Positions 22,180 through 32,548 of a stretch of DNA of 64,000 nucleotides are shown here, one piece after another. The position numbers and the translations under genes are program-made. The stretch covers positions 1,420,536 through 1,484,535 of the forward strand of contig NC_089181.1 of assembly GCF_947507565.1 (NCBI RefSeq). The letters are read 5' to 3'. This DNA comes from Oscarella lobularis (Eukaryota; Porifera; Homoscleromorpha; Homosclerophorida; Oscarellidae). The notes beneath the pieces were generated by a model. That model worked only from the letters and a program-made list of their open reading frames with translations, was not told the DNA's origin and made no database searches. Position 1 is the first letter of the stretch. Every line of letters starts with the position of its first letter.

Positions 22180-23148
22180 ATGCTTTCTACGATTGCTTTG
22201 GCAACGGCGAGCACCGACGCTACTATATCATTCCTGAAAGAGAAGAAGCTTCTGGCTTCACGTGCGACGTGCGTTTGCGGACAGGACATGAATTGGATTC
22301 GCCGATCAGACGTTTCAGACGGATGGCAGTGGCGGTGCACAAAATCGGACTGCCGAAGAAAGCAGTCAATTCGTTCCGGCTCATATTTTACAAAGTCCAG
22401 ACTGCCATTACCCATCCTCCTCCGCATCTTGTACTGCTGGGCAGCAGAAGTTCCTGTGACGCAACTGCATGCTCTAGTGAAAGAGCATCTCTCCGAGAAA
22501 ACTGCAGTACAGCACTACAGCTACGTTCGAGACGTATGCAGTGCTGTCCTGACAAGCAATCCAACAAAGCTAGGCGGCGCCGGAATCGTTGTGCAAATTG
22601 ACGAGTCCTTGTTTCGTCACGGAAGAAAAGTAAGTTTCTATGGCTGCAGCAAAGCCGTGATTCCTATCGTTTTCTTGTAGTATAACCGCGGGCGAGAACC
22701 ACGCGCAGAAAGATGGGTCTTCGGAATGTATTGCACTAATCTGCGCTTCGGCGTTATGCAGCTGGTCGACAGACGCGACGCGCAAACACTTCTGCCAATC
22801 ATAGCGGCGAACACTCACCCAGGAACCATCATTCACTCGGATCAGTGGGCCGCCTATAGACGTGTTTGTACGCTGCCCACTGTTCAGCAGCACGACACCG
22901 TAAATCACAGCCGTCATTTCGTGAATCCCCTAACGGGCGCACACACTCAAAGCATAGAAAGCTACTGGGCACGAGCAAAAGAAAAGCTTAAAAGAATGCA
23001 CGGCACTACCGAAGCGATGCTGCCAGCCCATCTGGACGAGTTCATGTGGCGGGAGAGAAACGCACGGGACGCAGATGGAAAAATGAACGGTGCGGCGGCG
23101 TTCGAGAGCATTCTCCGTCACATTGCGCAGCTGTACCCGCTGCCATAG
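22180..23148 (+). CDS. Merlin (ISXO2-like) transposase, intact (right gene)
   Basis: Cut-and-paste DDE transposase. Exon 1 22180-22629, intron 22630-22680 (51 bases, GTAAGT to TTGTAG), exon 2 22681-23148; 305 residues. The first ATG in frame after the TATA box is 22180. Domains: zinc ribbon with TCVCGQDMNW and WRCTKSDCRRKQS (about residues 30-65), helix LLRILYCWAAEVPV, then the core IVVQIDESLFRHGRKYNRGR (Asp, spanning the splice junction), WVFGMYC, HPGTIIHSDQWAAYRR (Asp), NPLTGAHTQSIESYWARAKE (Glu) and HLDEFMWRER. Every block of the family is present and both exons are open, so this copy looks functional. Its last 60 bases lie inside the terminal inverted repeat. An AATAAA lies about 100 bases downstream. 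Confidence 0.93.
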
Positions 23149-23684
23149 ACTGCGAGGACGCTGTAGTTAGTTAGCAGTGGGGAAGAGACCTCTCGTTTGT
23201 CGTTCTTTTTTGTCTCGATCCTCGCTGTGCCCTTCGAACATGCGCATAATAAAGCTTCGTGAACGCAGATAACGTGAGAAACGCGATAGGGCGATAACAG
23301 AACCCAGACGAAAAAATGCTCTAAAGACGACGTCCCGTATGAAAACCCCGTATTGGAACTGGCCCCGGGCCATCTCTAGCGAAATGCCCGGTTAGCCCCG
23401 TGTTCGACGCCGCATGGTGAAAGTCTATAAATGTTCTTTTGGCCCCGTCTGAGACGGGGCCAAACGATTCCCTATATAGAGCGAGCTGGCCCCGTCTTAG
23501 ACGGGGCCACAAGCTGCTCTATATAGAGCAATCTGGCCCCGTCTTAGACGGGGCCATGCGCTGCTCTATATAGAACGAGCTGGCCCCGTCGAAGGCGGGG
23601 CCAGCTGCATAGATGTGCGCAGATGGCCCCGGCGGGGCCAGGCCCCGTTTCTTGGCGCTCGGACCCGTACAGTACAATATTTCC
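23086..23684 (-). repeat. Merlin long terminal inverted repeat, right arm
   Basis: Inverted near-copy of 20431-21036 with the same GGCCCCGTC/GACGGGGCC palindromes (about 23440-23640) and CTATATAG spacers. Only scattered substitutions separate the arms. Confidence 0.9.
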
Positions 23685-23692
23685 CGTTTCCC
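23685..23692 (+). repeat. 8-bp target-site duplication, right (CGTTTCCC)
   Basis: Second copy of the 8-mer at 20423-20430. Confidence 0.93.
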
Positions 23693-23999
23693 TTCAGCTG
23701 TCAAAGAAGGCGATTTGGATTGCCTCTCACAGCAGTTTCGCAATTATCAAGTCTTGGATGAGTTTGACTTGCCTCCACCGGTCGACTCCACGGGTAATGC
23801 TCGGAGACTGGACGACGTTTGGCACGACATTTCCTTGCTGCTTGACCCTGCCATGCAAAGACGACGATTTGGAGTTCTGTGCAAATTTGCCGCGTTTTTA
23901 CTCCTGATTCCACACAGCAATGCCTTTTGTGAAGGATTGTTCACTATTGTCCGCAAGGTTTGCACAGACAGTCATTGTCACCACATTCTTCACAGCTGA
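23693..23999 (+). pseudogene. hAT transposase, 3' part
   Basis: Continues the frame of the hAT gene interrupted at 20430. It reads SAVKEGDLDCLSQQFRNYQV, a linker, then LCKFAAFLLLIPHSNAFCEG followed by LFTIVRK. This is the hAT C-terminal dimerisation region carrying the last acidic catalytic residue (the CEGLF Glu). It ends at a stop soon after, shorter than typical hAT C-termini, so the tail is probably truncated by an indel. Confidence 0.85.
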
Positions 24000-24425
24000 A
24001 ATGCCTCCTGTGCGTCAGGCTGTCACCAAGCTCGGTATAAAATACAGCCATCCCTTTCGGAATATGTGACAGGAAGGAGGCTCCCATAGAGAAAAAATAT
24101 CAAAATCACGCTTAATTGCCCTAGGCAGAAATATTTCTTAGGGGTTAGTTGCGTGAGCGACTCCCAAACGCACCTCAGAAAAGCAGCCAGTGGATTTTCT
24201 TCCCTCAATGAACAAGTGCACCTAATGGTAGAGGAAAGTGTAGTGAATAAGGTAGCGTCCATTGATATTCAGGAGGAGATGTTGCTTTCCGTCTTAGTCT
24301 AGGACGCAATTGCAATCGCACTGTCTTCCTGAAGGCCACTGCACGTACACAACCACAATGATCAAAGCATACATTTTCGTCCAGCCGCGGGAAACTGGAT
24401 CATCTTCACTCCACCTGTGGCCAGT
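24000..24425. other. No gene seen
   Basis: Probable remains of the hAT 3' region; no matching hAT terminus recognised. Confidence 0.4.
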
Positions 24426-24426
24426 T

Positions 24427-24536
24427 GGTAGGTAGGTAGGTGGTAGGTAGGTAGGTAGGTAGGTAGGTAGGTAGGTAGGTAGGTAGGTAGGTAGGTAGGT
24501 AGGTAGGTAGGTAGGTAGGTAGGTAGTAGGTAGCGA
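24427..24536. repeat. (TAGG)n microsatellite
   Basis: About 110 bases of TAGG repeats with two interruptions. The polyYLPT open frame on the minus strand is an artefact of the repeat. Confidence 0.98.
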
Positions 24537-24611
24537 AAACTGCACATTACAGTTATTTGATTTTGCTGCTTTATTTGTGCCACTCGCGATTTCTTTCGTT
24601 TTGTTTCTACA

Positions 24612-25109
24612 TCAATTGAATTGACAACAAGTGAAAAACCTTATGCAGTCCTTGAACAAATTGCAGTTGCCGTTAACCAAATTGCCATATATTTCGGATA
24701 GAGAAGGAAACCGCTTCCTAAATATTTCGCTTCTTCTTTGCTGCAGAATAGCAGAATAACTCAGTGGATCAAATCCGTACTGACGCGGTCTTGTTAATCG
24801 ACCTCCAAGAGTTTCGTAGGCGGCAACTGCTTCAGAGCATGTCGGGATAGCAACGTGAGGAAGTCTGCCCACGTGCAGACGCTGCTGCATCAGTTCAAGT
24901 GGCACTTCCTTTTGCGGTATACGATGATTGTTCCACGCTTCGATAAATACAGCTGCTCCGTGGCTTGCTAGCATCTTTGCTACGTAGGACACGACAAACT
25001 GATGTACTGGAGAATTGACCACGTCTATTTCTCCGGTGTCACTCATTTCGTTTAGGGCTAATTTAATGGGATAATTTATTCGCCCATTCACCTCCACCCA
25101 TATGCGTTC
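24612..25109 (-). pseudogene. Integrase-core (rve-like) transposon protein fragment
   Basis: Read leftwards, the frame contains IERIWVEVNGRINYPIKLAL, DVVNSPVHQFVVSYVAKML and FIEAWNNHRIP followed by a conserved tail (YGFDPLSYSA). This matches the last part of an integrase-like core common in invertebrate transposon genes (IER.W..V.......F......LD..N......VF......L..F...WN.H.I). The N-terminal half is missing: the Gypsy LTR begins right at the IER motif, so the retrotransposon truncates or interrupts it. I do not find the missing half on the right side of the Gypsy element. Confidence 0.55.
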
Positions 25110-25151
25110 GATATTTGGCGCCAATAAACATTCTTCTTTGGCTACCTGACA
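25110..25151 (+). repeat. 5' LTR remnant
   Basis: Matches the 3' half of the 69-base right LTR (TTTGGCGCCAATAAACATTC shared) with one or two mismatches. Confidence 0.8.
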
Positions 25152-25161
25152 TGGTGACAGG

Positions 25162-26283
25162 ATGGATCACTCGCGCGACTCCCGTCCGCTCGCTTTCACT
25201 CCGCGACCTCCCGCGTCGTCTCTGTCTCGCTCATCTATGCTTTCTACGCCGTCGCGCTCCAGCGACGACTCTCAACTGCCTTCGTCGACATCGTCGGCGT
25301 CGCCATCTTTCCGTCTCGCCGCGACTTCGCCGCACGTCCTGGTGCAGCCAACGAGCGTCCCTCCGCCGGCTCCGTTCAAAGTGCGCGGCACCGATACTCT
25401 CGAAGACGCCTGGCGGACATGGCGTCAAGCGTGGGACGCGTACTCGATAGTTACGCGTCTGTCGGAGGAATCGTCCGAGTATCGGGTCGCCATGCTCCTG
25501 AGCGTTATCGGTCCGTTCGGCGTCCGCATGTTCAACGGTTTGCCCTTCGACTCGGACGCGGCCAAGAAATCGATCGATCGTGTTCTGGCCCTCTTCGCGG
25601 CCAAATGCGTTGGCGAAACCAACGTCATCTACGAGCGCTATCTATTTTTGGATCGTCGCCAGGGCGCTTCTGAAGATTTTGAGGAGTATCTTACGGATCT
25701 AAAGGCCATCGTGCGTCGCTGCGATTACGGCTCTATGGAAGATGCCCTCCTTCGCGATCGCATCGTTCACGGCATCGTGCGCGAATCCGTGCGAAAGCGG
25801 CTGCAGTCAAAGAAGGATCTCACGCTCGAGAAGTGCGTCGCACTCTGCCGTGCCGACGCGAAGACCACAAGCCAAGCGCAGACGATGCGCCGAGTTTCGA
25901 ATCCGAAGCAGACAGTAGACGACGAGCTTCATGTCGTGCGCTCATCGTCTCTCGGCGCCGCGACGCGCAGCACACCGGCTGGGAATGCTCCCAAGAACGC
26001 CCCTTCGGCGAGAAAGAATGAAACTGATAACGCCCCTCGCGACACTACGTCTCGACCGCGACGCATCGACTGCCACTACTGTGGTCTAAACCATATCTAT
26101 GGACGCAAGCACTGTTCGGCGGTCGGTAACAAATGCTCTAGCTGCGGCGGGGTCGATCATTTTCCTCGCGTGTGTCGGAAGCGCCTCGGCCGACGCGATC
26201 AGGTTCAGCAGATCGAAGAGGCCGATGAGGACGACGAGGTCGTACGACGTCGAAGAGCAACTACTCGTCATTACGGATCCTGA
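25162..26283 (+). CDS. gag: Gypsy gag polyprotein
   Basis: Structural capsid-nucleocapsid protein of the retrotransposon, 373 residues, starting at the first ATG after the primer-binding site that keeps frame. A Ser/Pro-rich leader (1-70) precedes the capsid region (WRTWRQAWDAYSIVTRLSEE to DRIVHGIVRESVRKRLQSKK, about 80-230). The zinc-knuckle region is CHYCGLNHIYGRKHCSAVGN followed by CSSCGGVDHFPRVC (about 295-340). The frame is intact. It overlaps the pol frame near 26285, which is shifted by +1. Confidence 0.85.
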   Translation: MDHSRDSRPLAFTPRPPASSLSRSSMLSTPSRSSDDSQLPSSTSSASPSFRLAATSPHVLVQPTSVPPPAPFKVRGTDTLEDAWRTWRQAWDAYSIVTRLSEESSEYRVAMLLSVIGPFGVRMFNGLPFDSDAAKKSIDRVLALFAAKCVGETNVIYERYLFLDRRQGASEDFEEYLTDLKAIVRRCDYGSMEDALLRDRIVHGIVRESVRKRLQSKKDLTLEKCVALCRADAKTTSQAQTMRRVSNPKQTVDDELHVVRSSSLGAATRSTPAGNAPKNAPSARKNETDNAPRDTTSRPRRIDCHYCGLNHIYGRKHCSAVGNKCSSCGGVDHFPRVCRKRLGRRDQVQQIEEADEDDEVVRRRRATTRHYGS

Positions 26284-26284
26284 A

Positions 26285-29200
26285 CAAGATTCGCTTCACG
26301 CGCTCGGCGACGATACGGCCTCATCCGCGTTTCCGAAGAAGTTGATAGCAACTGTGGATGTCAACGGACAGAGCGTGCGCTTCCAGCTCGATTCCGGCGC
26401 CAACTGTGACATCATTCGGGAATGCGATCTCCCACCGGATACGCCTGTCACGACGACAACACGCACTCTTCTTCTCTACGACCGCTCCAAAGTGGCACCT
26501 GTGGGGGAATGCAGCCTTCGCGTGCGCCGTCCGCATACGCCTACATGGTTTCGTGGCAGTTTTCTCGTTGTCCGCGACGCTCCGCTGTCAATCTTGGGCT
26601 CTTCCTCGTCCCAGCGACTCGGCTATATTGAAGTGCGCCGCGAATTTTTGTATCACGCCGACGCTACCACGCGGGACGATTCGGCGGACTCTCTGTCTAA
26701 GAACATTCTTCTCGATCGTTTTCCTGCAGTTTTTGCCGACGCTATCGGAGCGTTTCCGGGCGTCCAACATCTGGATATCGACACGTCGGTGACCCCAACC
26801 CAAATTCCTACTCGTCGCATCCCCGTTGCAATTAAGCAGCCGCTACAAGACGAGCTCGCGCGGTTGGAGGCACAAGGCGTTGTCTCGCGCGTTACCGATC
26901 CCACTCCTTGGGTGTCTGCGTGCCTTACGGTTCCGAAATCTAATGGGCGACTTCGGGTCTGCCTCGACCCCAAGCCTTTGAATCGCGCTCTGCGTCTGAG
27001 TCACTATCACATGCCCACTCTCGATGATGTTCTCTCCGAACTAGCTCACGCTAAAGTGTTTTCGATAGCCGACGTTCGAAATGGGTTTTGGCATGTTGTG
27101 TTCGACGCTGTCTCGCGGCTTCTCACAACGTTTGGCACCCCGTTCGGCCGATTCTGCTGGAACCGTCTTCCGTTTGGAATCACAAATCTTTCAACGACGG
27201 CTCACCGAATGTCTGGAAGGTTTAGACGGAGTTTATGTTGTGGCAGACGACGTCCTGATTGTCGGCAAAGGGGACGATCAATAATGCCGTTGCCACTAAA
27301 GATCACGACAACAAGCTCTGCGCTTTTCTGGACCGATGTGTCGCACGCGGTATCAAGCTTAATCTGGACAAGCTCCAGCTCCGCGTCTCTTCGGTCGCCT
27401 ACCTGGGAAATCGCCTGACGCCCGCTGGGTTGGAGCCTCATCCGCACAAAGTCGCCGCAATTCAGAAAATGCTTCCGCCTGCCGATGTTTCGGCCGTGCG
27501 CCGCGTGCTCGGCGTTGTCAACTACCTCTCACGTTTCGTTCTACATCTCGCTGATCTGTGCGCTCCTCTCCGTCGCCTCACTCACCACGACACGCCGTGG
27601 CAGTGGACGGAGTTGGAAGAAGCAAGTTTTCAACGCATTAAAGACGCTATCTCGTCGCAACCGGTTCTGCGATTTTACGATCCCAAACAGCCACTTTCTC
27701 CGCAATGCGATGCCTCGGACACGGGTCTCGGCGCGGCGATTCTCCAGAATGGCCAACCAATCGCCTACGCTAGCGCTGCGATGACACAACCGCAGCAGGC
27801 CTACGCGCAGATCGAAAAGGAACTATTGGCGATTGTGTTCGGTCTCGAACATTTTTATCAGTACACGTACGGTCGAGTGGTGCACATTCAGTCCGAACAC
27901 AAGCCACTGGAAACAATTGTCCGAAAGCCCCTTCACAACGCGCCGCGTCGTCTACAACGTCTTCTTCTTCATCTGCTCAGCTATGACACTCATGTGGAGT
28001 ATCGCAAGGGTTCCGAGCTACACCTGGCGGACACTCTCGCGCGCTCTCCTTCGGGACCCTTCCACGCTTCAATCGGTTCACCTCCTCACGGATCTCTCGG
28101 CGGATCATCACGCCGACGACATATCTAGTCCGGTTCTAGCCGAAATCCGTGACTGCACCCAAGCTGACGCTTCGATGCAAGTTCTCATCAGCATTATTCG
28201 CTCGGGGTGGCCAACTTCCAAGGCGGCCGTTCCTGATCCGGCAAAGCCCTACTACTCCGTCCATGCGCAACTCACCGTTTACGACGGGATAATTTACTAC
28301 GGCGAACGCGTTCTGATTCCGCCGGTGCTTCGCCCTTCAATTATTCGGCGACTACACAAGTCTCACATTGGCGTCAATGCGTGCATTCGCCGGGCGTCGG
28401 ATGTTCTTTACTGGCCGGGATTTACCTCGCAGCTGCGGGATGTGCTGACTGCGTGCGACATTTGTCGTTCCTTTGACGTCCGCCAGCAAAAAGAATCCCT
28501 GCACTCTCACTCAGTTCCAACCCGGCCTTGGATGAAGGTTGGGGCCGACCTCTTTCATTTCGATGGCGACGAATATCTCCTCCTGGTGGATTACTACAGC
28601 AACTACGTTCTCGTTTGCCCTCTTGCCGAAACGCACTCTCATGACGTCATCGCTGTGCTAGAAGAGCAATTTTCTCAATATGGCATCCCAGACGTTCTCT
28701 TCACCGACAACGGACCGCAATTCTCTTCCCATCGGTTTCGCGAATTTGCCAGGGACTGGTTTTTTCTTCACGTCACCAGCAGCCCGGGATACCCTCAATC
28801 AAATGGGAAATCTGAGAACGCCGTCCGCACAGTGAAGCGCCAATGGCGCAAGGCTCTAGCCGACGGTCAGAACAAGTGGCTAGCGCTGCTTGCGTGGCGT
28901 AACTCTCCTACCGAGGGTATGACCGTGAGCCCCTCCCAGCGTTTTCTCTCACGTCGTACGCGTACTCTGCTGCCGACGGCACATTCTCTTCTGGCCCCTT
29001 CGGTTTCACCTTCGACTCAAGCCGCTGTCGCCGAGGCAAAAGCTAAACAGGCCTACTACTACAACCGCCAGGCACAAGATCTTCCTCCCCTGCAGTTAAA
29101 TGACGCTGTCCGCATTCAGCCGCCGACGACGTCCGCTCCATGGGGCTATGGCACGGTTGTGGCAATACTTCCTCAACGCTCCTACGTGGGGGTGGAGACG

Positions 29201-29458
29201 CCGGATGGCTCTCATCTCCGACGGAACCGTCGCCATCTGCGACGCAACCGTCGCCATCGGCGACGCACCCGTCAGTCGTCAGTTTCTCTCTCGTCGTCAT
29301 CTTCTCTCCCACAGCCTTCCTCTCGTCGATCTTCGTCTCCGGAACCCGTTCCTTCTCCTCGGTCTACTCCGTCTCCTCCGCCCGGGCCACAGTCTCGGCC
29401 GAAGCGCAATCGTCGCCCCCCGAGCTACTTGCAGGATTTTGTTGTTCAGTACCCGTGA
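26285..29458 (+). pseudogene. pol: Gypsy pol (protease, RT, RNase H, integrase)
   Basis: Protease: QLDSGANCDIIRECDLP (DSGA active site, about 26385). RT: WVSACLTVPKSNGRLRVCLD (about 26910), FSIADVRNGFWHV, RLPFGIT, then in the next frame IFQRRLTECLEGLDGVYVVA with the ADDVL catalytic loop (about 27245). In a third frame comes LNLDKLQLRVSSVAYLGNRL, then RNase H (CDASDTGLGAAILQNGQPIA, HKPLETIV). In a further frame comes the integrase: zinc-binding HKSHIGVNACIRRASDVLYW / CDICRSF, core VGADLFHFDGDEYLLLVDYY, LFTDNGPQFSS and QSNGKSENAVRTVKRQW. A Ser/Pro/Arg-rich C-terminus follows. Single-base indels lie near 27183, 27280 and 28055, so pol cannot be translated through. The C-terminus also contains a short tandem HLRRNRR repeat (29215-29270). 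Confidence 0.88.
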
Positions 29459-29531
29459 TGTTTGTGTGGTGTCCTGTTCTCGCCTACGTTGTGTTGAGTT
29501 TTGTTGCGTGATTTTTTTTTAGGAGGGGAGA

Positions 29532-29600
29532 TGTGACGGTATAGGGTACTAAGTAGTTGATATTTGGCGCCAATAAACATTCTTCTTTGGCTACCTTACA
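29532..29600 (+). repeat. 3' LTR (69 bp)
   Basis: Starts TGTGACGG after the polypurine tract and ends CTTACA. It contains AATAAA. Confidence 0.75.
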
Positions 29601-29834
29601 ACGATGATGATCCTACCAGGGATACTAGACAATAGGGATAAGAAACGCACGCATGGTAGTGTACATTGTGACGCATGATGCGTGACACGGCCACGCCCCC
29701 TCACCAGCTTGTTACCTCTGTCAAATAATTATCGATATCTCCAAATCTGAAAGCTGCAGAGCCTTCTAATTTATTGGCAAGGTTTGGAACTGACTACGAA
29801 TTAATTTCCCTTTGTCGTTTTTATCAAACGAGGT

Positions 29835-30250
29835 TGCTTACGACGATTTTGGCCCGTTTCTCTTCAGCGAGCGACTTTGTGCAATTGTTATGATTGTTTG
29901 AAAGGATTTCAGATCTCCAAAGTCTATTCGAATATTAGACTATAAACGTCAAAGTGCAACTGTCTTGCCCAAGATCGTCTGTCATTCATAATCACCAGAT
30001 TAAAGGCAATTTTGCAATTTGCCAATAGAGGTGCTTAGCAGAAAATCGTCTCGATTTTGACGGTTAGAAACCAGTAATGATTTTGGGCAATACAGTTGCA
30101 CTTTGAGGTATATTGTCAACAATTTGAATGAACTTTGGGGTTCTGAGAACCTTTAGAACGATCGTAACAATTGCACAAAGTCACGGTGATGGGGTGCTGT
30201 AAGGAAACGGGTCGAAATCGTCTATAGGACATCATCGTTTTGGTTAAAAC
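29835..30250. repeat. Imperfect foldback repeat, about 415 bp
   Basis: The left part (GACTTTGTGCAATTGTTATG, 29873-29892, and TCAAAGTGCAACTGTCTTGC, 29949-29968) recurs inverted on the right as GTAACAATTGCACAAAGTC (30164-30182) and ACAGTTGCACTTTGA (30093-30107). Arms are roughly 75-80 percent similar by eye. No coding capacity; looks like an old foldback MITE. Confidence 0.6.
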
Positions 30251-30616
30251 GACATTCGTTTATCTGGGTTACACAGCTAGAGACACTGCCGTATGCAGTT
30301 CCACTGATTTACATGTCAGTGGACGAGGAATGGTCAGGTGCAATTCCTGAGCGTTCGAACGGTGGCGTCTAGTGACCCAACCCTCGGTCTCGCAAAAAAC
30401 TGCTTTTCGTACAATACATTTATTTTGATAAATATACTTAACACTTAATTATTTTAGAAAACTGTTAAATATCTTCTTTTTTCCCGCAGACATTGACGAC
30501 GACGTCAGCGACACGATGCTGATAGGACCGGCTCGTGGTCGCGTACGCGCCGCTCGAAAATTCTCTGTAAAGAGGAATTACGTCCATCTAATCAATTTAG
30601 TGACACGAGTGAGCTT

Positions 30617-30860
30617 TTACCCTTCCGCCGTTAGCTTCCCGTTTCTCAGAAATGGTCCCAGCTTGGCGGCGTCCTCTTTTGCCAGATGCCCGGCCATCTT
30701 TCGATGGCCGCGGCACATCGCGAAGACGTAGACGGCGTTTCGGTCGTGCTGGTTGTGGTGGTCCCATTCCAGCACGACGGGGACCTTTCTGGCGACTTTG
30801 TCGGCCCCGGCGTACAGCTTAACAGCTTTCACGACGGAACAAAAAATGTATTCGAAATTT
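30617..30860 (-). pseudogene. HIRAN-like domain ORF
   Basis: The frame reads VPVVLEWDHHNQHDRNAVYV, a short loop, then KMAGHLAKEDAAKLGPFLRN. This has the shape of the HIRAN domain (N..D.NA..V...... .GHL....A..L.P.L), a 3'-DNA-end binding fold found in HLTF and, often alone, in invertebrate transposon-associated proteins. The open frame extends right to 31204 but that part is not conserved-looking. The conserved W/REP motif reads EWDHHN. No neighbouring helicase domain is present. Confidence 0.5.
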
Positions 30861-31374
30861 TTAGGGGCAGCGCGCTTATGACGACACCCTATGCGACCAT
30901 TCGGAGGGCCGTAACTCAAAAACGACGCAAGCAAGGCAAAATCGCTTAGACCAATTTGTTTTGCTTTGTCTTCTGTGTGTTTTCGCGCATGCGGCGAATC
31001 GCGAAAACAAGCGTGGACTCCAGAAAACGCACTTAGCAACCATTTTTCGAAGCGAAACTGAAAGCCAACGGAGCGACGAAGAGAAAATCGGCTTGACCAA
31101 TTTTTAGAGGTGAGACAAAGTAGCGATTCTGTAGAAGACATCGGGTAGTTGCAAATGGATCGACGGCAAGAAACGAGGAAACATGGTTTTGAGGAATCTA
31201 TCAAGATTACGCGGAAGACACGCAGGTGATCAACTAATCCTTCGGATAGAAGTTGGAGTAAGTATCTATTATGCGCCTGAAACAGCTGACACGGGCGTAA
31301 GTACTACCTAATTTGAATTTCGCGGTCCTTTCCCACGAGGGGTCACGTGGGAACCTTATGCGTGGGTGCAGTGT

Positions 31375-32298
31375 ACGTCGCAATTGAGTTAGTATCTTTG
31401 TAATGCCAGCCTCATTTAGCAACCAAACCTAAGCGTGCGACCAAAAACGCCCAACAGGCCGCCGGCGGACGCAGCGGAGGCGTAGGGAAAAAATTGGCAG
31501 CCACCGAGGAAAAGTCGCGTCACGCGTCGGGCAGAGGTATGTTGCTAAGGCTAAGTATCTTCGTCATGTGAGACTCACTTAGCGACCGAACCCAAACGTG
31601 CGACCAAAGACGCTCAACAGGCCACCGGCGGACGCAGCGGAAGCAATTTGGTAGCCACCGAGAAGAAGTCGCATCGCGCGTCGGGCAGTGGTACGTCGCA
31701 ATTGACTAAGTATCTTCGTAATGTGAGCCTCATTTAAGTAGCGACCAAACCCAAACGTTCGGCTCAAGGGGCCGCGGGCATACCCAGCGGAGCCAGTGGT
31801 AAGCCGTAATCGACTAAGTATTTAGGATCTTGGTAATGCGAGTCTCATTTAGCTACACAACGCGTGATCGCAGCCAGCGAGGATCAACAGAATCCCCCAA
31901 GTGATGTGAAGAGATCGGACGCCACGAGCGCACGCAGCGGAGTCGGAGCAACTGGTAAGTCGTGTACTCGAATATGTATCGATTCACTTCATTTGAGCCT
32001 CTTTTCAACTATCAAACGCAAGCGCGTGATGAGGAGCGATGACGCTCAACACGCCGCCGCCGGAAGCGCTGCTAAAGGCACATGTGTTGTTGAATCGAAG
32101 GACTTCGCCAGGGAAAAGTCGGGCCGCGGCAGTGGTAAGCTGCAGTACCTAACTATAAGCGACTACTCGAGTATCAATGCCGAGCCTCTTTTAGCTGCCA
32201 AACGCAAGCGGAACGAGGTGGACAGGCTGTTAGACCGTCTTCACCCAGGAGAGCTTTCATACCGTCGGCGCGACGCGGCCGGAGTTGAACATTTGTAG
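31375..32298 (+). CDS. Gene of tandemly duplicated exons with basic peptide repeats
   Basis: Between 31375 and 32298 a unit of about 150 bases repeats. Each has an intron end (AAGTATCTTCGTAATG type, then CTCATTTAG) and an exon starting in phase 1. Exon readings: ATKPKRATKNAQQAAGGRSG (31421-31532), ATEPKRATKDAQQATGGRSG (31580-31690), ATKPKRSAQGAAGIPSGASG (31740-31799), then more diverged units (31853-31951, about 32015-32133) and a last exon AAKRKRNEVDRLLDRLHPGE to a stop at 32298. Donors are GTATGT, GTACGT or GTAAG. The unit near 32015 has CAAC where the acceptor AG should be. The peptides are Lys/Arg/Gly-rich, like chromatin-protein tails. The 5' exons are not identified and I cannot name a family. 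Confidence 0.5.
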
Positions 32299-32548
32299 TC
32301 GTTGAACAGAAGTCGTACGTTGCCGTTGCTTCTTTTGTCATTTGCATGGAACGGTTTTTCATGCACTTGCGTTTCGACTTCTAGAAAACTTATAGGACTA
32401 ATTGAGAAAACTGATAGAACTAATTGAACAAACTGACTTGTTTCCAAAATGAACGTCTCATCACTCACTAAAATCAGCCAGTGAGATTTGCCAAATAAAT
32501 GCGGTCAACCTGCCCTTCATTTTGCTGTATTGTCCAACATTTAAAATT

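Larger units (their letters stand above)
20431..23684. mobile_element. Palindromic two-gene Merlin element (3254 bp)
   Basis: Both ends start GGAAATATTGT and run on as GTACGGGTCCGAGCGCCAAG when read inwards. The element is flanked by CGTTTCCC on both sides and interrupts a hAT gene. Joining the flanks over one copy of the 8-mer restores the hAT reading frame exactly, which fixes the borders. The outer arms (20431-21036 and 23086-23684, about 600 bases each) are near-identical inverted repeats. Inside them lie two divergent transposase-like genes, on the minus strand at left and the plus strand at right. The centre (21900-22165) is itself an inverted repeat carrying mirrored TATA and CCAAT boxes. 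A head-to-head gene pair in one element is not the usual single-gene Merlin layout. Confidence 0.92.
25110..29600 (+). mobile_element. Ty3/Gypsy LTR retrotransposon, decayed
   Basis: The element has gag, protease, reverse transcriptase, RNase H and integrase in the Ty3/Gypsy order. A polypurine tract AGGAGGGGAGA precedes a TG...CA terminal repeat of only 69 bases (29532-29600). Its last 42 bases recur at 25110-25151 directly before a plausible primer-binding site (TGGTGACAGG). The left LTR copy lacks the first 27 bases. An AATAAA lies within the repeat. One frame change between gag and pol plus three within pol make the copy inactive. Confidence 0.88.

Noticed and set aside
21834-22601. 255-codon plus-strand ORF over the Merlin centre
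   Set aside because: Different frame from both Merlin genes, crosses the promoter, and has no family motifs; it is a shadow.
24294-24583. ORFs encoding poly(YLPT)
   Set aside because: Pure artefact of the TAGG microsatellite.
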